Source: Archangium lipolyticum
GTDB lineage: Bacteria; Myxococcota; Myxococcia; Myxococcales; Myxococcaceae
Direction: 5' to 3'
Length of the DNA stretch: 64,000 bases
Assembly (NCBI RefSeq): GCF_024623785.1
Contig: NZ_JANKBZ010000025.1
Coordinates: forward strand, 118,331-182,330
Below, in pieces: positions 34,232 through 42,351 of the stretch; positions within the stretch are counted from its first letter, which is position 1; each line of letters starts with the position of its first letter. The notes under the pieces are model-generated. The model saw nothing but the letters and a program-made list of their open reading frames with translations. It had not been told where the DNA came from and did not search any database. Position numbers and translations under genes: made by a program.

Positions 34232-34957
34232 ATGTGTCGCCTGGCTTTGATCCTTCTCCTGCTGTCCCCGGTAGCATTCGCGAGTGAGTCCGAACCCCGC
34301 CTGGAGGCTGACACCCGCCTGGGCAAGCTGCAGATCAAGGACCTGGAGCTAGACGAAGAAAAATACCCTGGGGTCGTTCGGGTGGTTCTCTTGAATGGAG
34401 AGGAGATCCATCGAAGAGAATACATGCATCTCGCAATCATCAAGGTTTTTCAAGTGAAGGATGGCGAAGTCGTGCTGCTCAGTGAAAACCCTGGTGGTTC
34501 TGGCACCAACGATTCGCATTATTTCATCCAGCTGCGCAAGGGGGCTGCTCCCGTTGTATCCGAAACCTTCGAATCGCAAAAAGGCGAGGTCTCGACGAAG
34601 CAGAACGGGGACTCGATTGAGGTCGACCTTGGCTATCATAAGGGCAAGCGTCAAGTTCTTGTCTATCAGAACGGCAAACAGACCATCCGCAAGATCTCTC
34701 CAAAGGGGAAGCAGGCCGCGGATGAGGGGGACTGCAGGAACCTGTATGAACATGTTTATGAAGCTTTTGTTCGGGAGGGGCATTGCGACTTCGCGCCCGA
34801 GGACGTCGGCGGCATGTCTACGGTGCGCGTCTATCATGAGTTGGCGCATGACCCGCGTCTGGATCTGAAATCCTTGGGCGACCTCGCCCGGCGGTCTTGT
34901 GAAGAAGGCAATGCAGTGAAATATCCAGAATTCAGAAAGAAGATCTGTGGCGGCTGA
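34232..34957 (+). CDS. secreted hypothetical protein, low GC
   Basis: 241 residues from the ATG at 34232, with AGGAG upstream. Signal peptide ~1-18 (MCRLALILLLLSPVAFASE). The mature protein is beta-rich in the first ~140 residues (for example KLQIKDLELDEEKYPGVVRVVLLNGEEI, QVLVYQNGKQTIRKISPKGK) and then has a Cys-containing helical C-terminal part (EGDCRNLYEHVYEAF, EGHCDFAPED, LARRSCEEGN, KKICGG), with four Cys that may form disulfides. Codon use is clearly more AT-rich than its neighbours, suggesting transfer. No family recognised. Confidence 0.7.
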   Translation: MCRLALILLLLSPVAFASESEPRLEADTRLGKLQIKDLELDEEKYPGVVRVVLLNGEEIHRREYMHLAIIKVFQVKDGEVVLLSENPGGSGTNDSHYFIQLRKGAAPVVSETFESQKGEVSTKQNGDSIEVDLGYHKGKRQVLVYQNGKQTIRKISPKGKQAADEGDCRNLYEHVYEAFVREGHCDFAPEDVGGMSTVRVYHELAHDPRLDLKSLGDLARRSCEEGNAVKYPEFRKKICGG

Positions 34958-34962
34958 TTGTC

Positions 34963-35061
34963 CCAGGAGCCGGTGGCGCCGAGCTGCGGAGCGGGCCGTG
35001 TCGCGGACCATCGCAACGGCACGCCGTCCTCGACCCCGGGCCCATCCCAGACGATCCCGGT
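34963..35061 (+). pseudogene. deleted fragment of the PNPOx-family gene
   Basis: It matches the 3' end of the PNPOx-family gene at 61094-61251 in the same orientation: 34 identical bases, a short diverged patch, then 24 and ~22 more matching bases. The copy lacks ~60 bp between two CCTCGA hexamers of the intact gene (61159-61164 and 61219-61224), the signature of slippage or recombination between short direct repeats. It encodes nothing intact and lies in the leader of the DNase-like gene. Confidence 0.8.
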
Positions 35062-35148
35062 TCAAGCCGTGCAGGAGGAATCCACGCCGCGGGCGTATAC
35101 TCCGACTTGAGCGCTCCTGAATCAGGAGCGACGAAAGGACGAAACATC

Positions 35149-35997
35149 ATGCCTGGCCTGAAGGCCGTCACACACTCCTTTGTCACCGCATGGATCGCCC
35201 TCGGCTCGTTGATATGGGCCCTGGACGCGTCGGCGGCCCTGAAAGTAGCGAGCTGGAACATCCAGATCTTCAACTCGACCAGGGCGCAGAACGCGGACAT
35301 CATGAAGGTCGTCGTGGACACCATCAAGCAGTACGACCTCGTCCTCGTGCAGGAAATCCGGGACGGGACCGACACCACGACGACTCTCCTGAACCAGGTC
35401 AACGCCGCGACGGGCAACGCATACGGCATCCTCGTGAGCAACCGTCTGGGTCGGATGGCAGCGAAGCAGCAATATGCCTATCTTTACAAGAAGAGCGCGC
35501 TCAAGGTGGTCGACAGCTACCACTATGCCGACGCCGACGACCTCTTCGCGCGTGAGCCGTTCGTCGCCAGGTTCAGCACCACCCAGGCGACCGTGAAGAA
35601 CTTCTTCGTCGTTCCGATCAACACGGACCCCGCGTCGGCGGTCAAGGAGGTCGGAGCCCTGGTCAAGGTCTACGACGACGCCGTGAAGCGCTGGACCATC
35701 CAGAACGGCGTGATCATGGGGAACATGAACGCAGGATGCGCCTATTTCGCCAAGAAACACTGGGCGACGAATCCCTTGCGCACGGACCCTCGGTTCTCCT
35801 GGCTCATCGGGGACGACATCAACACCACCGTCGGTAAGGCGGATTGCCCTTACGACCGAGCCGTCGTGGCAGGCGATAAGATGCGCGCGAATACCGCGCA
35901 GGCTCGCACCGCGTATCTGACCGAGAGGTTCAACCTATCCCTAGACGCCATGAAGCTCGTGAGCGACCACTATCCGATCGAGTTCGTCATCAAATGA
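35149..35997 (+). CDS. secreted DNase I-like protein with substituted active site
   Basis: 282 residues from the ATG at 35149, with AAAGGA upstream. Signal peptide ~1-29 (ALDASA|A). The whole mature chain aligns with mammalian-type DNase I (SWNIQIF, VLVQEIRD, RFSWLIGDD, CPYDRAVVAG, SDHYPIEF), and both Cys of the structural disulfide are kept (Cys197, Cys233). Key residues Asn37, Glu69 and His274 remain, but Glu78, His134, Asp168 and Asp212 of bovine DNase I are Gln107, Asn158, Asn192 and Asn225. Acid/base and metal ligands are thus lost. Probably a non-catalytic DNA- or actin-binding-like pseudoenzyme, or an inactivated gene. The frame is intact. Confidence 0.8.
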   Translation: MPGLKAVTHSFVTAWIALGSLIWALDASAALKVASWNIQIFNSTRAQNADIMKVVVDTIKQYDLVLVQEIRDGTDTTTTLLNQVNAATGNAYGILVSNRLGRMAAKQQYAYLYKKSALKVVDSYHYADADDLFAREPFVARFSTTQATVKNFFVVPINTDPASAVKEVGALVKVYDDAVKRWTIQNGVIMGNMNAGCAYFAKKHWATNPLRTDPRFSWLIGDDINTTVGKADCPYDRAVVAGDKMRANTAQARTAYLTERFNLSLDAMKLVSDHYPIEFVIK

Positions 35998-36021
35998 TCG
36001 AGGTCCTCGAGGAAATCACGG

Positions 36022-36253
36022 CTTTGCCGTCGCCGCGGTGCTTGAGGAGCGCATGAAGGGCCGCGAGTACATCGTCGGCAACACCTTCACCGCGGCTGAC
36101 GTTGTGCTGGGCGGCGTGCTTTACTTGGCCCACCGGGTCGGGCAGCTCGGAGATGAGCTGCCCACGCGGAAGGCCTACTCCGCCCGGCTGATGGCGCGCC
36201 CCGCCGCAAAAAAGTGCTACGGCGGATATCCCCTAGAACACCGAATGGTTTGA
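36022..36253 (+). pseudogene. glutathione S-transferase C-terminal fragment
   Basis: An open stretch reading VAAVLEERMKGREYIVG, then NTFTAADVVLGGVLYLAHRVGQL, ending in ARPAAKKCYGG: the C-terminal helical domain of a GST (family pattern 'FTxADxxLG'). The thioredoxin-like N-terminal half and a start are missing. It is not a close copy of the intact GST at 62123-62758. Confidence 0.7.
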
Positions 36254-36358
36254 TGGACCTTTTCTCAAGGAAAACAGCCACTTGGTGCGATAGCGACACT
36301 GCGTATGTCATTGCAAATGGCTGGAATCATTGAGGTTTCTATCAAACCGGTCGGTGTT

Positions 36359-36655
36359 TTAGCAGTCGATAATGCTCCAGCTCACGCCTTTGGCCTAGCC
36401 AATGTCCGTATTGGCGACTTTCTGGATCGCTGGCTGGCTGAGGTCGATGGTGGCTGAGCCACACTCCGGGCATTTATCTTTCACCGGCACCGTGACTGAC
36501 TTCCCGTTGTACGTGACCTTGACGCACTTCCTACAGAGAGGATCATTTTGGGCGGAAGCAGCCGTCCATTAGTTCGAGGGCACGGCGGCCAACTCCTGCG
36601 TGGCTGCGTTGATCTGGGTGCCGCAAGCGCCGTAACCCGCGTCGTTGTAGTAGGT
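36359..36655 (-). pseudogene. DPBB-protein pseudogene
   Basis: A paralogue of the secreted double-psi beta-barrel protein at 57276-57710 covering its last ~95 residues (VTYYNDAGYGACGTQINAA ... SWSIIDC). The reading frame is unbroken in phase but has two nonsense codons: TAA where the intact copy has Tyr in VYWTAAS, and TAG where it has Arg in VGRAKGAS. The signal peptide and N-terminus are missing; the sequence stops matching at ~36650, right where the IS66 remnant begins. Sequence divergence shows it is older than the 31.5 kb and 35.0 kb remnants. Confidence 0.85.
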
Positions 36656-36675
36656 CACCTGTACCGCTCACCAGC

Positions 36676-38043
36676 TCAGGCGGTGAGAGCGAGCTGAGGT
36701 ACGGGCGCGGTGGGTAGGAGCGAAGGCCCGAGCAGGCCGCGACGGTGCGCGGCGAGGGTGTCGGTCAGGAATTCGAGCACGTCACGGCCCTGCAGCTAGA
36801 GGGTGGTGGCGGTGAAGATGCGCTCCACGAAGCGGCTGCCCTCTTCGCTCTGCGTGCCGAAGGATGTCTTCCTGTACATGACGGCGTGCCGGATGCAGCG
36901 CTCGCCGAAGTTGTTGGTGGGCTCCAAGTCCGGCACATCGACAAACGTCCAGAGGCACTTCTCCCACTGGAGGATTTCCCGGGCCATGCCGGCAGTCTTC
37001 TTCTCCGCCCGCCGCGCCGCCTTGCGCAGCAGTTGACCGACTCGGCGTTCCACGCCGCGCATGCGCTCCTCGAAGTGCTCGCGTGTCATGGTGCCGTCGC
37101 GCACGCGGTGGTACCACTTGAAGAAGCGGTTGCGCTCACGCATGAGCTCCCGGCCTATCCGCTCGCCCCTTCCTCTCCTGTCGATGAAGCCCTGGAAGTC
37201 TCGTGTGAGGTGAGTCCAGCACAGCTGCCGCAGCCCTGCGTCCACCCACTCGTAGGCGCTCCACCTGTCGGTGGTGAGGAATCCCGCGAAGTCCGCGCCG
37301 AGCAGATGACGGGCCACCTTGCCGCCGCGGTTTCTGGCGATGTGGAACACCACCACCAGCGCAGTGGCCACCACCCACAGCCAGGCGCGAGCGGCCCGGC
37401 CGCCCTCACGGCCCTGCGCGAACCCCGTCTCGTCGGCATTGGCCGCCTGTGAGGCCCGCACGTAGGCGAGGGCTTCGGCCGCCGCTGGCGCGAGCGCGTC
37501 CGACATCTCGCCCTCCAGGTTGCTGACGCTGCCCACCGACAACTCGACATCCAGCATGTCTGACAAAGCGTCCTTCACCAGCCGCTTGGAGAGGCGGTAC
37601 TTGCCTACCAACAACGAGGCGAGTGCTGCGAGCCTGTCACCGAAGACGCTGCGCGCGTGCGCGGGCACCTCCCCGCGCGTCACCACCCCGCAGCCAGGGC
37701 ACTGCAGTACATGGCAGCGGTACTCGGTGACAAGGGCCGACAGGGGCGGTACCTCCACCACCTGGTGACGCCGGGGCGCGCTGTCCTGCCCCCGCAGCCG
37801 TCGCTTGCAACCCTGGTACTCCTCGGGCACCAACTCCACGACGCGCTGCACCTGCTCGGGCGGCAGCAGCGCGCGCTCATGCTTCTTGTGTCCAGGTTGT
37901 CCTCCGGGACGGCGGCCCGTGGGCCTCTTCGGCTGGCGCCTCGTCCCGGGCCCCTCGGAGGGCGGCGGCCTTGAGGAATTGACTCCACCTATGCTTGTGT
38001 GGGCGGTGGCAACGCTTCGAAGCGCACACCACGCTCTAGACAC
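36676..38043 (-). mobile_element. IS66-family transposase remnant
   Basis: The main frame (36796-38043, 415 residues) is an IS66 TnpC: the N-S-S-(R)-P-P-P-S-E-G motif, the zinc-finger-like CKRRLRG/CPGCGVV region, and the catalytic domain with ANADETGF, SAYEWVDAGLRQLCWTHLTRDFQ and LEPTNNFGERCIRH. An in-frame TAG at 36796-36798 cuts off the last ~40 residues, which continue as LQGRDVLEFLTDTLAAHRRGL to a stop at 36676. The leucine-rich N-terminus before residue ~22 is missing, as are tnpA/tnpB and a clear left inverted repeat. The element is dead and abuts the DPBB pseudogene. Confidence 0.9.
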
Positions 38044-38191
38044 GCGAGGGCCACCGGTTCGTCGGGGGAGTGCTCGATTGGGGGATTGCCTAACGGCAAG
38101 CCCTACCAGCCAGTGGCCGCGCTCGCGAGAAGGGCGGGCCAGCCGGTGCGGCTCGGCGTGTTATGGAATGGTGAAGGTGGGGAGGGTGCAC

Positions 38192-38800
38192 ATGAGACGA
38201 GTCATCCTGGCCCTGGCGGCCTGTACGGCGGTCGGCACCGCGTCCGCGAAGCAGGATGGGTCGGTCGAGTTCTCGGCGACGCACGTCATTCGCATACCGG
38301 AGCTGGGGCAGACGCACGTAAAGCTCTACGTGAGCAACGACCGGATGCGGGTGGAATCGCAGGTGTGGGGTATCGAGAGCGTCGGACTGACGGACCTGAG
38401 GACCGGCAAGGTGGTGGTATGGATACCTCAAAAGAAGATAGCCACGGAATTGTCCGCCCTCCCGCCCGGATTCCAGGGACTCTCCGCGCTACATCGGATG
38501 CAGGAGAGCGAAGACCCCTGCGCCGGCCGGGCGGACTACACTTGCGAGCGGCTGGGCACCGAGCGCGTGGGTGGTCTTTCCGCACAGAAGTGGCACATGG
38601 TGCCCAGGAACCCCACCCAGGGACTGAGAGAGATGCGGGTGTGGATCGCCCCCGAACTCGGCCGCGGCCACCCTGTGCGCACGGAGGACGCGGAAGGCAA
38701 CACCATGGAACTCACCGATATCAAACTGGGCAAGCAGCCCGATTCCCTCTTCGAGGTCCCCGCCGGTTACAGGAAGGTGGATGTGGATAGCCTCTTTTAG
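38192..38800 (+). CDS. DUF4412-type secreted protein
   Basis: 202 residues from the ATG at 38192, with GGAGGG upstream. Signal peptide ~1-19 (MRRVILALAACTAVGTASA). The mature domain is beta-rich and ends with DSLFEVPAGYRKVDVDSLF, the typical DUF4412 ending; MRVWIAPELGRGHPVRTEDAEGN also fits this LolA/LppX-like fold. Two Cys (CAGRADYTCERLG) may form a disulfide. Probably periplasmic; function unknown, perhaps lipid binding. The 148 bp upstream (38044-38191) contain nothing recognisable. Confidence 0.72.
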   Translation: MRRVILALAACTAVGTASAKQDGSVEFSATHVIRIPELGQTHVKLYVSNDRMRVESQVWGIESVGLTDLRTGKVVVWIPQKKIATELSALPPGFQGLSALHRMQESEDPCAGRADYTCERLGTERVGGLSAQKWHMVPRNPTQGLREMRVWIAPELGRGHPVRTEDAEGNTMELTDIKLGKQPDSLFEVPAGYRKVDVDSLF

Positions 38801-38987
38801 GGGATGGGCGCGCGGAGAGCCGCGTCTCCGGTCACATCGGGTGGCCGCCGACTCCACCTCCTGGCGCATCTTCTCCTGAGAACGACAGGTCGCGCGCCAG
38901 CCATCGGGCCGAGAGTATGAGGCGCCTGTCCAGGGTCCGAGCCTCCGGGAGGAGGGGATGGGCGGCGACCACTCAAGAGGAGGTCCC

Positions 38988-41900
38988 ATGCGCGGACGAA
39001 ACGTGTTGCTGCTGTTGCTCGCCGCGAGTGTGGCACTCGGTGGCGTGGGGCGGGCGGCCGTGGACCACGCGGAGGAGTCCTACGTCCGGGGACTGTTCGC
39101 GGCCCTGGATGACGCCGACGACGAGGTGGTGGCCTGGACCCTGGTGACACTGGTCGAGGACGTGGAGGCTGTTCCCCAGGTCCGCGAGCAGCTCCAGGAC
39201 TTCCTCCAATCGCCCCGCGCGACGCGGGCGATGCGCGCGGGACGCGGGAATCTCTGGAAGGCAGTCCTCATCACCCAGGGGACCTTGGGCGAGGCCTCCG
39301 CGGACACGGTCCGGAGCCTCGTCGGCCTGCTGTGGGTGGAGCAAGCCGGGAGGATCCGTCAGGCCACGGAGCGGGCCCTGGGGAAGATGGGGGAGGTCAC
39401 CCGGACGCAAGCCTCCGTCCTCGTCGAGATGCTGAAGGATCCGGACGCCTCGGTCCGTCAATCCGCGCAGACGGTCTTGAAGAACATGGGAGCGGCCGCC
39501 CGGGAGCAGGCCCCCCTCTTCGGCGAGATGCTGAAGGATCCGGACGACTCGGTCCGTCAGACAGCGGCGGAGATCCTGGGCAAGATGGGAGAGGCCGCCC
39601 GGGAGCAGGTCCCCCTTCTCGGAGAGATGCTGAAGGACCCGCACTGGAAGGTCCGTTGGATCGCGGCGCGCGCTCTGGGGGACATGGGAGCGGCGGCCCG
39701 GGAGCAGGCCCCCCGCTTGAGCACACTGCTTGAGGATCCGGACGAGAATGTCCGTCAGGCCGCAGCGCGAGCCTTGGAGAACATGGGCGAGTCCCCCGGA
39801 GCGCAGGTCCCCCGCCTCGACTCGCTTCCCAACCTCGGCTCGCTTTCCAGCCTTGAGGCGCTGGTGGAGGACCAGGATCCGGAGGTCCGTGAGGGCATGC
39901 GAATGATCCAGGAGGAAGGGAGGGAGATGGTGGGTCTTCCGCTTAGCGAGCTCGCCGCGAAGACGGCCCAGGGCTTGAAGGACCCGGACCCGGCGGTCCG
40001 CATGGGCACGCTGGCCGGGCTGTCAATCATGGGCGAGGACGCGAAGGCACAGGTTCCCCGCATCGTCGAGCTGCTGAGGGACCCGGACGGTGATGTTCGT
40101 GGGGAGGCTGCGATGGCGTTGGGAGAGCTGGGTGTCCGGGAGCAGATCCCCCGTATCGGCGAGATGCTGGAGGACGCGCACCCGTCCGCTCGTGCCGGCG
40201 CCGCGCGCGCCCTGGGGCAGTTGGGCGCCCGGGAGTACGCCTCCCGCATCATCATGCGTCTGGACGAGGACCCGATGCTCCTGGACGAGGACCCGATGCT
40301 CCTGGACGAGGACGTGATACTCGGCCTCTCGGCGGAATGGGAGGCCCTCGTCGCCATGGGCCCCCTGAAGCTTGAGGACGTTGCGCTCCTGGCCTCGGTG
40401 AAGGGCAGGAATCCCGCCGGGCGCCCCATGTGGTTGGCGCTGGCGCATGGTCTGGGAGGAGGCGAGCCCCAGGTGGAGCGCGTGCTGCGGTGGCTCGGGT
40501 GGCGGTTGTCCACCACGCTTCCCCGGAAGAAGGAACTCTCCCTTGAGGAGGCGCGGGCGACCCTGCGGGCCTTCGCAGAACTCTGGTCGTACGCCAAGAG
40601 GTTCCCGCTCCTGGAAGAGGACCTGTCGCGGCAGATCGCGCAGGTGGCCCTCTTCGGCCGAGGCAGGTGGCAGGAGAAGGACCGCGCGTTGCTCGAACTC
40701 CACGAGAAGAACCTGAGGGACTCCCAGCCGACGCGGGCGGCGAGTGTGCACACGGCCCTCGATTCCATCCATCGACTGTCCGCGGTGCCGAGGGTGGTGG
40801 GGTGGGCCTGGGCGGCGCACGCGGGCTTCTGGCTGCTGCTCATCTTCTTCTACCCCCGCTCGGCGCAGGTGCAGGCCGTGTTCTTCTGGAACCCGTGGGT
40901 GCGCAGGATTCTGGGCTTCGGGTACGTGGGCGTGCTGCTCACGTGGTTGCCCTTCCTGCGGCGCCGGCTGCTGGGGCCCTTCCACCGGCTGCTGCTCGCG
41001 GATGCCGACCTTGGGCGCTTCTCTCCGGCGGCCTACTTCGAGCGCTCCGAGGTGTGCGTTGTCGCCACGGGACAGCGGAAGCCCCTGCTGCATGCCCTCC
41101 CGCGACTGAGGGGCCAAGTGGTGCTGGAGGGGGCCTCGGGGCTGGGCAAGTCGATGTTCATCAAGTATTTGCTGAGCGGCTCGAACGCGCTGGCGGTGTA
41201 CCTGCCGGCTGAGCGCTGCAAGCAGGGGGTCCTTGAGGCCATCCAAGCGAAGCTGGAAGGCCACGCCCGGGACACCAGCTTCCTGCAGAGCATCATCTAC
41301 AGCGGGGCGCTGGACATCTACATCGATGGGCTCAACGAGGTGGCGGCGGATACCCGGGCACGCATCGTCCAGTTCGTGGAGCCGAAGTTCCACGGCAACA
41401 TCCTCCTGGTGACGCAGCGGATGGAGTGGACGCCGCCAGCCACAGCGAGCCTGTACGAGTTGCAGTCACTCACCGAGGAGCAGGTGCGCGAGTTCCTCCT
41501 CAGCCGCGAGCCGCTGCTGGAAGGCAGTGCCCGGCTTCGGGGCGCGACCTACCTAGCGGCCTGCGAAAACTTCCTGCTGCTGGCGCTGTCTCCCACTCCC
41601 AGGCAGTCGGAGGAGTTGCGCCGGAGTCTGCTGGAGGTGCTCTCCAACCCGATGGACCTCACCGTGGTGGCGCGGATGCTGGCCGAGGGGCACCCGCCGG
41701 ACCTGTTCCGCCTCCAGCAGCAACAGTACGAGCTGATGGCGCGGGACTATCAGGAGGTGAACCTGGAGGAGTTCCCCCTGGAGGCGTTCGCGGAGGAGGC
41801 CTACCGGATGAAGCTCGAGGACCGTGGAGCCATCGCGGAAGAGAAGTTTGGCAAGGAGCTGCTGCGGATGGAGGCCTTCAAGATGGTGGTACGCCGGGAA

Positions 41901-42239
41901 TGGAAGGGCGCCGATGGGATGGAGGGGCGCGAATGGCACTTCCGACACGACAAGCTCCAGGACTTCTTCATCGCCCAGACGTTCCTGGGGCCGGGCAACG
42001 CGCGCATCATCGAACACGTGGATGATCCCCGCTTCAGGGGTGTCTACTTTCTGCTGGCGAAGCTGCTCCCTCCCGAGAAGGCCCGGGAGCTGCAGGACCA
42101 GCTGGTGGCGCGCGCGGCGGAGACGCACGACCACACCGTGAGCGATGAGTTCGTCAAGCTGGTCGAGGCGAGGCGCCGCGTGGAGCGGGTTCGGACCCCG
42201 AGCCAGGGCGCTTCGGATTCCGGCGCACCGGCACCGTAG
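38988..42239 (+). CDS. HEAT-repeat membrane protein with NACHT-type NTPase domain
   Basis: 1083 residues from the ATG at 38988, with AGAGGAGG upstream; the ATG at 38958 lacks room for a ribosome site. A signal-like stretch (residues 5-22) is followed by ~9 HEAT/PBS repeats (about 30-450, with cores like MLKDPDDSVRQTAAEILGKMG). Two hydrophobic segments (~602-622 and ~640-657) come next, the second followed by RRRLLGPFHR. A STAND/NACHT-like NTPase follows: P-loop GASGLGKS (~712-720), Walker B YIDGLNE (~778-784), and the C-terminal HFRHDKLQDFFIAQTF motif common in NACHT proteins. Topology is ambiguous with this number of segments. A sensor-ATPase role is likely. Confidence 0.8.
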   Translation: MRGRNVLLLLLAASVALGGVGRAAVDHAEESYVRGLFAALDDADDEVVAWTLVTLVEDVEAVPQVREQLQDFLQSPRATRAMRAGRGNLWKAVLITQGTLGEASADTVRSLVGLLWVEQAGRIRQATERALGKMGEVTRTQASVLVEMLKDPDASVRQSAQTVLKNMGAAAREQAPLFGEMLKDPDDSVRQTAAEILGKMGEAAREQVPLLGEMLKDPHWKVRWIAARALGDMGAAAREQAPRLSTLLEDPDENVRQAAARALENMGESPGAQVPRLDSLPNLGSLSSLEALVEDQDPEVREGMRMIQEEGREMVGLPLSELAAKTAQGLKDPDPAVRMGTLAGLSIMGEDAKAQVPRIVELLRDPDGDVRGEAAMALGELGVREQIPRIGEMLEDAHPSARAGAARALGQLGAREYASRIIMRLDEDPMLLDEDPMLLDEDVILGLSAEWEALVAMGPLKLEDVALLASVKGRNPAGRPMWLALAHGLGGGEPQVERVLRWLGWRLSTTLPRKKELSLEEARATLRAFAELWSYAKRFPLLEEDLSRQIAQVALFGRGRWQEKDRALLELHEKNLRDSQPTRAASVHTALDSIHRLSAVPRVVGWAWAAHAGFWLLLIFFYPRSAQVQAVFFWNPWVRRILGFGYVGVLLTWLPFLRRRLLGPFHRLLLADADLGRFSPAAYFERSEVCVVATGQRKPLLHALPRLRGQVVLEGASGLGKSMFIKYLLSGSNALAVYLPAERCKQGVLEAIQAKLEGHARDTSFLQSIIYSGALDIYIDGLNEVAADTRARIVQFVEPKFHGNILLVTQRMEWTPPATASLYELQSLTEEQVREFLLSREPLLEGSARLRGATYLAACENFLLLALSPTPRQSEELRRSLLEVLSNPMDLTVVARMLAEGHPPDLFRLQQQQYELMARDYQEVNLEEFPLEAFAEEAYRMKLEDRGAIAEEKFGKELLRMEAFKMVVRREWKGADGMEGREWHFRHDKLQDFFIAQTFLGPGNARIIEHVDDPRFRGVYFLLAKLLPPEKARELQDQLVARAAETHDHTVSDEFVKLVEARRRVERVRTPSQGASDSGAPAP
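40260..40322 (+). repeat. 21-bp tandem repeat in the HEAT gene
   Basis: Three tandem 21-bp units (ctggacgaggacccgatgct and one more base), the first two identical and the third with 2 changes, encoding LDEDPML, LDEDPML and LDEDVIL at the end of the HEAT region. Such units can expand or shrink by slippage. Confidence 0.85.
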
Positions 42240-42351
42240 TGCCGGGTGTCCGAGAAGGGTGTCAGACGATTCGTAGAGCCTGCCCCACCGGGTGCCGTCC
42301 AGGTCAACGGGGTGCGGACACCCCGTCGCCGTCGTCATCCGGCCGCTTCAC

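Noticed and set aside
31508..35061. The two gene-fragment copies as parts of a MITE or integron
   Set aside because: They share no common ends, attC-like structure or integrase; they are simply pieces of different genes.
38958..38987. HEAT/NACHT start at 38958
   Set aside because: The next ATG (38988) has a well-placed AGGAGG and begins the signal-like stretch.
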